The notes beneath the pieces were generated by a model. That model saw only the letters and a list, made by a program, of their open reading frames with translations. It did no database searches and had not been told where the DNA came from. DNA of 64,000 nt from JAFGFY01 sp964520425 (GTDB lineage Bacteria; Desulfobacterota; DSM-4660; Desulfatiglandales; HGW-15), in contig CAZFMX010000004.1 of assembly GCA_964520425.1 (NCBI GenBank), forward strand, positions 7,897 through 71,896, given 5' to 3'. The stretch's first letter is position 1. Each line of letters opens with the position of its first letter. Below are positions 1-8,092 of the stretch, piece after piece. Made by a program: the position numbers and the translations under genes.

Positions 1-1136
1 GCCGCCTTACCCTTAAGGTTCAGTTCTCTAAGAAAATCCACACCCTGTCGTACACCCTCAGCCTCATCACCGGGGATACCCATCTCAATCCCTCTATGGG
101 CCCCAGTAGCCAGATATATGGCCTTGTAGCCTTGATTCAATAGGGTTTTGACCGTCAAATTCGGGCCCAGGGGCGTGTCGGTCCTGATCTCCACACCCAG
201 GTTGGTGATGACCTCGATCTCCCGATCCAGAATGTCTCGAGGAAGACGATGCTCAGGGATGCCCACCCGCAGCATGCCGCCGGCTTTGGGCAGGGCCTCA
301 AAAATCGTGGATAAGACCCCTTTCCGTGCTAGATGATAGGCCGCGGAAAGCCCCGCAGGGCCCGAGCCGATGATAGCCACCTTCTCCTCCCTTGGAGGGA
401 GACATTCAATCTCTATTTCCCGGGGATCAAACTGGTCGGCTGCAAGGCGTTTCAGGTCCCGAATGGCTATCGGATCATCCACATCACACCGACGGCAGGC
501 ATCTTCACATCCATGGGGACAGATTCTGCCGAGCACACCGGGCAGGGGGAGATCTTGCATAATGATTTTCAGGGCCTCTTTGTATTTCCCCTGTCCCACC
601 ATCTGTACATACCCTTGCACATTCAATCCCGCGGGGCAGGCTAGACGGCAGGGGGCTTTGTTCACTTTCTGAATGGCAAAGGCCCCCGGAATGGCTTGGG
701 CATATTTTTTATAGGTTGCTTTTCTGGTGGAAAGACCCTGGTCGTATTCATTGGGGAGTTCTACAGGGCAGACCCTCGCACAGTCGCCACAGGCCGTGCA
801 CTTTGCCTCATCAATGTAGCGAGGAATTCTGCGAAGGGAGACTTTGAAGTTCCCCTGAGCACCACTGACCTTCTCCACGTCAGCACATGTGATCAAATCT
901 ATATTCAGATGCCGGCCGACCTCGACCAGTTTAGGAGAAATGATTCACATAGCACAATCGTTGGTAGGAAAGGTCTTGTCCAGTTCACTCATGACACCGC
1001 CGATGGCGGGGGACTTCTCCACAAGTTTGACCAGATAACCGGAATTAGCCAGATCCAGAGCAGCCTGCATCCCGGCAATTCCGCCACCGACCACCATCAC
1101 CGAGCCTGAGGGTGTATCAAGTCTTTCTTCAGTCAT
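1..1136 (-). CDS. hdrA: HdrA-type FAD/Fe-S electron-transfer subunit, selenocysteine form, C-terminus beyond the window
   Basis: This is the N-terminal 378 codons of a second HdrA, the flavin subunit that distributes electrons in Hdr complexes. It shows an FAD motif (VMVVGGGIAG), the signature DKTFPTNDCAM, a ferredoxin motif CTACGDCARVCP, and the start of a GltD-like Fe-S domain (CRLACPAGL). The frame stays open from 1136 to base 1 except for one TGA at 945-947 (residue 64). That codon aligns exactly with Cys67 of the paralogue at 8093-12541, and a SECIS-like hairpin follows. I therefore read it as selenocysteine; Sec-containing HdrA is known in methanogens and deltaproteobacteria. The ATG at 1136 is chosen because an AGGGAAG motif precedes it. 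The upstream neighbour is a metF homologue, 132 bp away. Bases 1-614 are identical to 11397-12010. A conventional gene caller would report a truncated 63-residue product or a pseudogene. Confidence 0.85.
912..947 (-). promoter_or_regulatory. UGA selenocysteine codon with bacterial SECIS-like hairpin (hdrA copy 1)
   Basis: On the minus strand the UGA at 947-945 is followed by 15 nt and then CUGGUC (929-924), loop GAGGUC (923-918) and GGCCGG (917-912). The six pairs are all Watson-Crick or G-U. The loop begins 21 nt after UGA and starts with G, inside the published bacterial SECIS rule (16-37 nt, G in the first two loop positions). The loop contains GGUC, as in the E. coli fdhF SECIS loop. In the Cys paralogue the matching arm reads AUGGUG, so the two end pairs are lost. 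Confidence 0.75.
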
Positions 1137-1268
1137 TATGTCTTCCCTTTCCAGTTTGACCATTTGGTAGACTCACAAAGCGTTTGATCCGCTCCACACT
1201 TGATTTGTCATGCAAACCGCATACGCCGTGCAACGCGGAAACGGCAAGGAGCCTGATTTGTTATAAGG

Positions 1269-2147
1269 CTATGACAGGTTGGCCTCGTTCAGAATTTGAG
1301 GAAGCCTGTCTTCCCAGCCTACGGTTGAGATCAGTACGCCGGCCATCCCCATCTCCTTTAGCTGGGTTATGATCTTTGCAGCAATAGTTATGCATTCCTG
1401 AACTTTATCAGGGGCCTTTTGAATACTTGTGATTATCTCAGAGGGAATGGAGGTCCCCTTTATGTTTCGATCAATGTATCGTGCCATTCCGGCGGATTTT
1501 AACAGGAGAACGGTAGGAATGATCGCCACTTGGGTTGTGTCCACTCTCTTAACAAATTGTTGGAAACGACGGGTGTCAAACACTGGGTTTGTTATGATAT
1601 ATTCTACCCCGAGATCTATCTTCTTTTTGAGGTTATCCAACTCGATTTCCAGAAGACCTCCCGGGGTGCCGGTGTCTATGGTAGAACCCACAAAATAGGT
1701 GGGTGATCCTTTCAACTCAATGCCAGCCAGATCTTTTCCCATCTGAAGTTTCTGAAGGGTTTCGAGGAGACCCATAACGTCCAAGTCATTAACAGCTCTG
1801 GCTTGAGGATGATCCCCGAAATTGATGTCCTCCCCTGCCGTGACCACGACATTCTTAATGCCCAGTGCTGATGCGGACAGGAGGTCGGCCTGAAGGGCTA
1901 GACGATTCCTATCCCGACAACAGACCTGAAAAACCGTTTCGACTCCTGCTTCTTGCAGCACGGCGCACCCTCCCAAAGAACTCGCCTTCAGGACGGCATT
2001 CCCCATTTCAGGGACTATGAGTGCATCTATGCGACCTTTTACTTGATTGGCACTCCTAAGAAAAGGCGAGAAGTCGATTCCTTTTGGCGGCTCAAATTCA
2101 CCAAGGACAACGAAATTCCCCGATTTTATCTTTTCCTGTAACGGCAT
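1269..2147 (-). CDS. metF: Methylenetetrahydrofolate reductase family protein (second MetF-like subunit)
   Basis: This 292-residue protein is a MetF-family TIM barrel. The catalytic family reduces methylene-THF to methyl-THF with a flavin. Visible family features are an N-terminal GEFEPPKG segment, CCRDRNRLALQADLL, a GDHPQA loop and a C-terminal segment VGWEDRLP. It is a paralogue of the MetF at 5944-6876, which has matching blocks (GECGPPKG, CRDRNRLAMQSDIL, GNHPQAKNV, IEWEHKVP). The gene lies 132 bp upstream of the Sec-type hdrA, so the two probably form a second MetF-Hdr module. No metV lies beside it within the window. Whether it is a true methylene-THF reductase or a specialised paralogue cannot be decided from sequence alone. 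Confidence 0.85.
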   Translation of the reverse strand: MPLQEKIKSGNFVVLGEFEPPKGIDFSPFLRSANQVKGRIDALIVPEMGNAVLKASSLGGCAVLQEAGVETVFQVCCRDRNRLALQADLLSASALGIKNVVVTAGEDINFGDHPQARAVNDLDVMGLLETLQKLQMGKDLAGIELKGSPTYFVGSTIDTGTPGGLLEIELDNLKKKIDLGVEYIITNPVFDTRRFQQFVKRVDTTQVAIIPTVLLLKSAGMARYIDRNIKGTSIPSEIITSIQKAPDKVQECITIAAKIITQLKEMGMAGVLISTVGWEDRLPQILNEANLS

Positions 2148-2352
2148 ATGCTTGACCTCCAGTCCCCTTTGACCCCATCTTCCGTATTTGGCTCGAACTG
2201 ATCGGTCCGGGACGAATAATTTGAAAAAACGATATGAACTTAAGAATCTAGACTCAACAGACGGTTAAGCAGTTTGTTCTTATGGTCAGGGTGTTCCCCA
2301 GAGAGTAGGGGATGTAGGCTTTTACTACAATAATTCCTATTTGGCAATCCCT

Positions 2353-3840
2353 TTAGGGGCTTTTCCCATCTTCCCTTATAACCGGTAGCAATATTCTAAA
2401 AGTAGTTCCTTTATCAGGAACGCTTTCCACGTCAATCGTACCATTATGACTTTCTACCACACCTTTTACTATGGTGAGTCCCAATCCTGTACCTGTCACA
2501 TTACGAGTCTTTTTGTTTTTTATACGGTAAAACTTGTCAAAGATCTTAGGGAGTTCTTCCGGGTCAATGCCTACTCCCGTGTCACTTACTTTGATTTCCA
2601 TATATTCCCCCAGGACCTGGGCATTCACTTCGACCCGACCCCCTTCAGGAGAATAATTGATGGCATTGGTGACAAGGTTATTGAGGATCTCTTCAATTCC
2701 TTTGGGATCCGCATGAACGGGCTTCATGTTCTTGCAGGAGTCAATAAGGGTAATTCCCTGCTTCTGGGCCCTGGGCTTCAACAGAGAGAGGGTATCCTTG
2801 ATGAGTGATTCGATATCCGTAGGCACTCGATGTTGTACCTGTTTTCCCTCTTCAAGCTTCGCGATGTCCAAAAGATCATTGATCAGCTCAAGGAGTTGGT
2901 CTATTTTCTTTACTCCCTTTCCTAGGAATTCCTCCTGCTTTTCCCCAAGAGGACCGAGTAACCCCTCTAGAAGGACAGTGTTTTGTTGCCTGATGGAAAT
3001 CAATGGACTTCGGAGTTCGTGGGCTACCATATTTATAAAATCTGATTTCATCTCGTCGAGTTGTCTAAAGGCGGTGATATCCTGCAAGACCGTGACTGTC
3101 CCGACGAGCCCATCATCGGGGCCGAGGGCTGGTGCCGAAATGGCCCTCAGGACCATTTTCCCGGCGCTGATTTCCTGGGACACGAACTCATCTCTTGCAG
3201 ATTCACCGGTCTGGATACCCTCAAGTGTATTTCTCAGAGCCCTGTCATCTATAATCTGATTCACTAATACGGGATTTTCGACCTTTCCCGATATCTCCAG
3301 CAGCCTCATCAATGCGGGATTGTGAAGGACAACTTCCAGGTTGCGGTTAGTGACCATTACACCATCAGCCATACAGTTGATTATGGTCTTCAGCCGGCTT
3401 TTTTCCAGGTCGAGATCATAGAGGTTTCTCAATTTCTCCTCTTCATATGAGTGGGCTCTCTTTTCAAGCGCCCTCTTTTCGGCAGCCCGATTGATGGTTA
3501 AGAGAAACTGATCGATCTGGAAAGGCTTGGTTATAAAGTCATAAGCGCCCTGCTTCATACAATCCACGGCGGTATCCACGGTTCCATGTCCCGTGATAAT
3601 GATGACCGGGATGTCCGGATATTGAACGCGCGTTTTTTCCAGGACCTCCTCGCCACTCATGACAGGCATTTTCAGGTCGAGCAGGATAACATCTACGGTC
3701 TCTTTGTTCAGCAGATCCACAGCCTTTTGTCCGTTTTCAGCGGTCAAGACCTCATATCCCTTTCCCGTTAACACACGGCTGCATCCCTCCCTAACAACCT
3801 GCTCGTCATCTACAACCAATATCTTTGTTTTATGATCCAT
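2353..3840 (-). CDS. Response-regulator/PAS/histidine kinase hybrid
   Basis: The 495 residues begin with a receiver domain (1-120) with acidic pair D11/D12, phospho-acceptor D55 (LLDLKMP), a Thr in ITGHG near 83 and Lys105 in ITKPF. A PAS domain follows (about 145-260). A HisKA domain has H274 in AHELRSP, and the HATPase domain carries NNLVTNAINYSPEGG (about 387-401), DTGVGI and GTGLGLT. There are no membrane segments, so it is cytoplasmic. It is encoded 42 bp downstream of another kinase, and the two may form a phosphorelay in which D55 is phosphorylated by the upstream kinase. No DNA-binding output domain is present. The pair sits inside the Hdr/MetF operon, which suggests, without proof, that it monitors this metabolism. 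Confidence 0.9.
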   Translation of the reverse strand: MDHKTKILVVDDEQVVREGCSRVLTGKGYEVLTAENGQKAVDLLNKETVDVILLDLKMPVMSGEEVLEKTRVQYPDIPVIIITGHGTVDTAVDCMKQGAYDFITKPFQIDQFLLTINRAAEKRALEKRAHSYEEEKLRNLYDLDLEKSRLKTIINCMADGVMVTNRNLEVVLHNPALMRLLEISGKVENPVLVNQIIDDRALRNTLEGIQTGESARDEFVSQEISAGKMVLRAISAPALGPDDGLVGTVTVLQDITAFRQLDEMKSDFINMVAHELRSPLISIRQQNTVLLEGLLGPLGEKQEEFLGKGVKKIDQLLELINDLLDIAKLEEGKQVQHRVPTDIESLIKDTLSLLKPRAQKQGITLIDSCKNMKPVHADPKGIEEILNNLVTNAINYSPEGGRVEVNAQVLGEYMEIKVSDTGVGIDPEELPKIFDKFYRIKNKKTRNVTGTGLGLTIVKGVVESHNGTIDVESVPDKGTTFRILLPVIREDGKSP

Positions 3841-3882
3841 GATGAATGATAGCCCTTCTCCGAATTAACCGCTCGTGCTCAA

Positions 3883-5454
3883 TCAATTATCCAATCCGAC
3901 AAAAAGAGGTTCTTCCGAGGTCCTCGCCACAAATCCCAGGGGGATCTCGATAACGAAGGTGGTCCCTCCCTCAGGAGGAGAGTCTATGGCAATGCTGCCA
4001 CCGTGCAGAGAAATAATGTTCTTGGTAATCGTCAATCCCAGACCTGTTCCCTTTCCAGGGGCCTTGGTAGTAAAGAAAAAATCAAAGATCTTTTCCCGCA
4101 TGTTCTCCGGGATACCTGGACCGGTATCAGAAACGCGGATATGGAACTGATTCTTTTCAGGTTCAAACCGCGCTTTGATATCCAGACGGCCGTTACCTTC
4201 CATGGCGTCTGCGGCATTCATGAAGAGATTGGTAAAGACCTGCTGGAGCTGGGCCATGTCACCCACCATGCTGGGCAGGTCCGAATCTATTTGTTTGGTG
4301 ATGGATATATTTTGAAAAAGGGCCTGATTGACCAAGAGAACCAGTGTCTTGTCAATCAATTCAGCTAAACTGAAAGAGGATATTTTGCCCACGGACTGCC
4401 TGCTAAACTCCAGTAGATCGGATACAATCCTTTTACATCTTAATGTCTGTTGAATGATTTCGTTTGCGTCATTGAAGTATTGGGGATTATCCTTCAAATT
4501 CTCCTTGAGCAGTTCGGCGAAGATCAGGATGCCGGACAGAGGGTTATTGATTTCATGAGCGACACCGGCGGCCATTCTGCCTATAGATGCGATTCTCTCT
4601 GATTCCACCAGTTGGAGGTGGGCATCCTCCAGGTCTTTTCTCATCTGGAGAACTTCCCTCATATCCCTAAAGACCCCGACACTGGCTGTCTCCTTGCCGT
4701 CAATAGTGATGATAGAGGCGGATAAGGTGACCGGAATTTTCTCACCTTCCTTTGTGGTGATCGTCATGTTGGTAGGATTTAATTTCCCTGGAGGCCCGTG
4801 CCGGTCACTGCGCATCTTCTGCATGTTTTCTTTTGCCACATCTATGTCATAGAAGCTGCTTAAATGACCCATATCCGTCATCTCCCGGGCCGAGTATCCT
4901 GTCAGTGCTTCCATCCCTTGATTCCAGATCAGGACGTTTCCTTTGGTATCAGAGACAACAATGCCGTCCACAGTACTCTGGATCATATTTTGAAAAAAGG
5001 TGTTGGATTTTCGGGCTTCTTGTTCCAGCATAAATCTTTCCGTCACATCCCTGGATGCTTCAAGAATCTGGACCAATTCACCCTCTTTGTTACAGATGGG
5101 GGCAATGGTGACTACGTCATAACGGATTTCGCCGCTATCATCGAGATATTCGTTGTAGACACTGATGGACCTATTCTCTTTGATCTCGTCAAGGCGCTGC
5201 CTTATGTTACAGACTCGGCCAAGTTCATCACATGGTTGGTTGAACCCATACCTCACCAAGTAACAAGGTTTGCCCCGGACATCATCATAGCTTAGGCCGA
5301 GTTCATTCAGAAAGGGTTGATTCACGGTGTCAATGGTCATATCCGTGTTGACAACCATGATTCTGTAAGGAATAGAATCTAGGATAAGTTGTGTATGGTT
5401 CTTGTCTTTTTCTCGGGAATCCGTTCCCTCTTTTCCTAATTCCATCTTTTCCAT
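3883..5454 (-). CDS. Soluble PAS-PAS sensor histidine kinase
   Basis: The protein has 523 residues. The first PAS domain (about 20-140) carries three cysteines (C64, C75, C82) spaced as in Cys-rich PAS domains of deltaproteobacteria, a possible metal, Fe-S or redox-sensing site. The second PAS lies at about 150-265. A short coiled coil leads to HisKA with H300 in GVAHEINNPLSG, then HATPase motifs (NLFMNAADAMEG, DTGPGIP, GTGLGLT). No transmembrane helix is visible. The C-terminal kinase core resembles NtrB/ZraS-like kinases, which often pair with sigma-54 activators, but no such regulator is adjacent. The partner is more likely the receiver-containing kinase just downstream. Confidence 0.9.
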   Translation of the reverse strand: MEKMELGKEGTDSREKDKNHTQLILDSIPYRIMVVNTDMTIDTVNQPFLNELGLSYDDVRGKPCYLVRYGFNQPCDELGRVCNIRQRLDEIKENRSISVYNEYLDDSGEIRYDVVTIAPICNKEGELVQILEASRDVTERFMLEQEARKSNTFFQNMIQSTVDGIVVSDTKGNVLIWNQGMEALTGYSAREMTDMGHLSSFYDIDVAKENMQKMRSDRHGPPGKLNPTNMTITTKEGEKIPVTLSASIITIDGKETASVGVFRDMREVLQMRKDLEDAHLQLVESERIASIGRMAAGVAHEINNPLSGILIFAELLKENLKDNPQYFNDANEIIQQTLRCKRIVSDLLEFSRQSVGKISSFSLAELIDKTLVLLVNQALFQNISITKQIDSDLPSMVGDMAQLQQVFTNLFMNAADAMEGNGRLDIKARFEPEKNQFHIRVSDTGPGIPENMREKIFDFFFTTKAPGKGTGLGLTITKNIISLHGGSIAIDSPPEGGTTFVIEIPLGFVARTSEEPLFVGLDN

Positions 5455-5578
5455 CTGGGTTGTAACCGTTCAGCGGCTAAGCCACGAGGAGGACGTGTCG
5501 ACAAATAGCCAAGGAACCTCGATTCACTAACGGCTCGCGATGTTGAAGCTTCCTGCAGGTCTCTCTAATTCCGCCGCC

Positions 5579-5869
5579 TCACGATGTTTCACTATCCAAC
5601 CGCAATATAAGTTTCTGTTCGAGATCCTTGATAATGTCCTTTAAACTAGGAGTCTCCTGGATAGGCCCTGAATTGTTCCATCCCTTGATCAGGGCCTCCT
5701 CTTTCTTTTTTCTGAATACTTCAATGTTGGAAGCCATGGTCTTCCACAGGAACAACTTCTGAAGGATATGCCGCTCCGGAGCAGTCAAATCGATCTCCGT
5801 ATCATATGTTTTTCCGTCTTTGGTGGTAATGATCACAGTGAAAAAGCAATAAAGAATCAAGTGTGACAA
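5579..5869 (-). CDS. Small conserved-type hypothetical protein
   Basis: I do not recognise this 96-residue protein. The N-terminal residues before VIITTKDGKTYDTEIDL look unnatural. A GTG at that V, 13 codons in, could be the true start and would give about 84 residues. The rest is hydrophilic with a Lys-rich helix (VFRKKKEEALIKGW) and an acidic helical end (LKDIIKDLEQKL). It lies 75 bp downstream of metF and upstream of the sensor kinase in the same direction, so it is probably co-transcribed. Confidence 0.5.
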   Translation of the reverse strand: MSHLILYCFFTVIITTKDGKTYDTEIDLTAPERHILQKLFLWKTMASNIEVFRKKKEEALIKGWNNSGPIQETPSLKDIIKDLEQKLILRLDSETS

Positions 5870-5943
5870 TAAGTTGGTGCAATATCTTAAGGGACAAGTG
5901 CTGTAGAACTCAAGAAAAAAGCCTTCTCAGAAGGATGGCGTCA

Positions 5944-6876
5944 TCAAACCTTGGGTCTTGGAAGGAGACCGGCTCTCTCTGCGATCTCCGGGACTTTGTG
6001 TTCCCATTCGATGGCCATGAGATGAACACCGGCTACACCTTCCATCTCTTTAAATTCTTCAATCTGCTCGAGTGCGAATTTGATGCCCTCTTCAGCTACT
6101 TTCCCTTTTCCCGCTCCTCTCAGTCTATTGATCAGAGATTCGGGCACATCCATGCCGGGGACCGCTTTGGCCATATACTGGGCCATACCAAGGCTTTTCA
6201 TGGGGGTGACTCCGGCCAAGATATAGCACTTCTCATGAAGACCCATATCGACCACCTTTTTCATAAAATCCCTAAAGATATCCATATTGTAAATGCATTG
6301 GGTCTGAACGAAATCCGCCCCTGAGGCGATCTTCTTTGCGAGTCGGTGAACCCGGAATTCAATGGGATCTGCAAATGGGTTGGAGGCAGCCCCTATAAAG
6401 AGCCTGGGCGAGACATCAAGCTGCTCCTCATTCAGGAATTTGCCCTCATCCCGCATCTTTTTGGCTAGGGAGATAAGTTGCATGGAGTCTAAGTCAAAGA
6501 CGTTCTTGGCCTGGGGGTGGTTCCCAAAACGCTGGTGATCGCCGGAAAGACAGAGCATGTTTCGGATGCCTAAAGTATAGGCGCCCAGGATATCACTCTG
6601 CATGGCCAAACGGTTCCGATCACGGCAGACCATTTGATAATTGGGCTCAATTCCTTCTTGTATCAATATCGTGGAAGCGGCCCAGCTGGACATTCTAACC
6701 ACCGCTGTCTGGTTATCGGTGATATTGACCGCATCTACCATCCCTTTCAGGTGGGCAGCCTTTTCCTTGAGATGGTCCGTATTCGCGCCCTTTGGGGGAC
6801 CACATTCGCCGGTAAAGGTAAAGTGCCCGGCTTTGAGGACCTTTTCAAGATTGCTTCCAGATTTCAGATCGTTCAT
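5944..6876 (-). CDS. metF: Methylenetetrahydrofolate reductase, MetF subunit of a MetFV-Hdr complex
   Basis: This 310-residue MetF-family TIM barrel reduces 5,10-methylene-THF to methyl-THF in the methyl branch of the Wood-Ljungdahl pathway, or runs the reverse. Family blocks are FTGECGPPKG near residue 17, CRDRNRLAMQSD near 83, LSGDHQRFGNHPQA, and IEWEHKVPEI near the end. The start overlaps the metV stop by 4 bp, so the two are translationally coupled. The order hdrC-hdrB-hdrA-mvhD-metV-metF has the same gene content as the MetFV-HdrABC-MvhD complex of acetogens such as Moorella, proposed to couple methylene-THF reduction to a second acceptor. That assignment rests on gene content; the acceptor here is unknown. 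Confidence 0.93.
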   Translation of the reverse strand: MNDLKSGSNLEKVLKAGHFTFTGECGPPKGANTDHLKEKAAHLKGMVDAVNITDNQTAVVRMSSWAASTILIQEGIEPNYQMVCRDRNRLAMQSDILGAYTLGIRNMLCLSGDHQRFGNHPQAKNVFDLDSMQLISLAKKMRDEGKFLNEEQLDVSPRLFIGAASNPFADPIEFRVHRLAKKIASGADFVQTQCIYNMDIFRDFMKKVVDMGLHEKCYILAGVTPMKSLGMAQYMAKAVPGMDVPESLINRLRGAGKGKVAEEGIKFALEQIEEFKEMEGVAGVHLMAIEWEHKVPEIAERAGLLPRPKV

Positions 6877-7541
6877 TCTACCAGTCCCTCCTTAGCACTC
6901 TTTCGGGGCCCGCCGTCCCTTGAGGTCTGCCAATCCTTGGCTGGTGTTATTCGGAGTAGATCCTCCAGACGGCCCTGTTCCATTTTCTTTCTCACGATCA
7001 TGTCCCAGACACAGTCAACTTCCCTTGAGATCTCACACTTTCCCTTGGCCGAACCGCCACAAGGCCCGTTGAGGAGGTTTTTAGAACAACGAGCAACGGG
7101 GCATAGACCGCCGGTCAGGTGGAGGATGCAGTCTCCGCACATAAGACAGCGCTCAGTAAACAAACCCGGTCCCTCAACTACACCGATGAAAGTGGTGTTG
7201 AGTCCGGGCAGAATGATCTTCTCCGGCCATTTCTCGGAGGTGAACTGGACCCCGGCCCCGCAGGCGATGGAGAGAACGGCGTCGGCCCACTCGATCTGTT
7301 CTTTCGCGGAATCGAAGAATTCGTGTTCGCACTGCCGCTCGATTCCCCCATTCTTGATGTCGATCTCTATACCTTCCTGTTTGGCCTTCATCCTCAACAT
7401 GGAGGCCAAGATCTCTGCTTCCTTATTCCCCCCCTCGTGGCAAATGGCCACGCAGGTGTTGCATCCGAAGATCAAGACCTTCCTGTATTCTTTGATCATG
7501 TCCCAGATGACTTCGAAGGATTTTTGTTTCCCGACAATCAT
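6873..7541 (-). CDS. metV: MetV, zinc/Fe-S partner subunit of methylene-THF reductase
   Basis: The 222 residues match the methylene-THF reductase C-terminal (MetV) family, which is required for activity of NADH-independent MetF. It is cysteine-rich: CNTCVAICHEGG near residue 27, a cluster CLMCGDCILHLTGGLCPVARC around 132-152, and NGPCGG followed by KGKCEI. These suit Zn and Fe-S binding. The gene begins 6 bp after the mvhD stop and overlaps metF by 4 bp. Its position between MvhD and MetF fits its family role as the bridge between the Hdr electron-transfer module and MetF. Confidence 0.92.
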   Translation of the reverse strand: MIVGKQKSFEVIWDMIKEYRKVLIFGCNTCVAICHEGGNKEAEILASMLRMKAKQEGIEIDIKNGGIERQCEHEFFDSAKEQIEWADAVLSIACGAGVQFTSEKWPEKIILPGLNTTFIGVVEGPGLFTERCLMCGDCILHLTGGLCPVARCSKNLLNGPCGGSAKGKCEISREVDCVWDMIVRKKMEQGRLEDLLRITPAKDWQTSRDGGPRKSAKEGLVE

Positions 7542-7547
7542 CTTAAT

Positions 7548-8072
7548 CTACTCCTTTCCGGAGTACTTGGATTCCGTTCCAGAATATCTGGATTCCGCAA
7601 GCCGAATGGGGGAGGGACCGAGCTTTTTGATCTTCTCTGTAAACTCGGTACAGATTTCCGCCCATCTGGGTCCCATGGCTGCGGAAAGGTTATACATCTC
7701 AAGCCGTTCCGGATCAATATCAACCTTAATTAATAGATTCTTTAGATACTCAATCCTCTTTCTGGCGTTTGTATTTCCTTCCAGGAAATGACACTGTCCG
7801 GGCAGTCACCCGGCAGCAAATACGCCGTCCATGCCTTTCTCGAACGCGCGAAGAACATAGATGTGGTCCAGCTTGCCTGTGCAAGGGAGCCTGATGATCT
7901 TTACGTTTGTAGGATAGGAGAGCCGCATGACCCCAGAGAGGTCTGCGGCCGCGAAAGCGCAATAGTGGCAGGCAAAGGCCAGGATGTTGGGCGACCAGTC
8001 CGAAGGGATGTCGTGCGGTTTCTCTACGGAGGAGGTATCCTCCTGTGCCACGGTTGAAGCTTCTTCTGTCAT
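7548..8072 (-). CDS. mvhD: MvhD/VhuD-type [2Fe-2S] electron-transfer subunit with in-frame Sec codon
   Basis: Read through one TGA at 7806-7808, this is a 174-residue MvhD (delta subunit of F420-non-reducing hydrogenase) family protein, which hands electrons to HdrA. The first 88 residues contain FACHYCAFAAADLSG and IIRLPCTGKLD. The TGA is residue 89 in GVFAAG-Sec-LPGQCHFLEGN, where the family has Cys in its C-x4-C-H motif. The downstream frame then runs unbroken through family-typical sequence (ARKRIEYLKNLL, GPRWAEI) to a TAG at 7548-7550. VhuD of methanococci is a known selenoprotein at this type of site. The gene sits between hdrA and metV. A plain gene caller would stop at residue 88 and lose the C-terminal half. 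Confidence 0.9.
7770..7808 (-). promoter_or_regulatory. UGA selenocysteine codon with bacterial SECIS-like hairpin (mvhD)
   Basis: After the UGA (7808-7806) and 12 nt, UGU (7793-7791), a bulged C, and AUUUCC (7789-7784) pair with GGAAAU (7778-7773) and ACA (7772-7770). The apical loop is UGGAA (7783-7779). The loop starts 22 nt after UGA, has 5 nt, and has G as its second base, meeting the bacterial SECIS criteria. The nine pairs are all Watson-Crick. Confidence 0.72.
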
Positions 8073-8092
8073 GTTCTCTCTATCTTTCCTCC

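Noticed and set aside
1..1136. Left-edge hdrA as a pseudogene broken by TGA
   Set aside because: The stop is the only interruption, lies exactly at a conserved cysteine and is followed by a SECIS-like hairpin, so Sec recoding explains it better.
1137..1268. Degenerate attC or terminator between metF-like and hdrA genes
   Set aside because: Only short stems (GCCGT/ACGGC) are present, without paired R and L boxes or a T-run.
7538..7723. Separate minus-strand small gene downstream of the mvhD stop
   Set aside because: It is in another frame; the mvhD frame itself continues through the TGA with family-typical sequence.
6634..7791. Plus-strand frame of 385 codons across metF, metV and mvhD
   Set aside because: It is antisense to three clear genes and its composition (rich in Ser, Arg, Pro) is typical of shadow frames.
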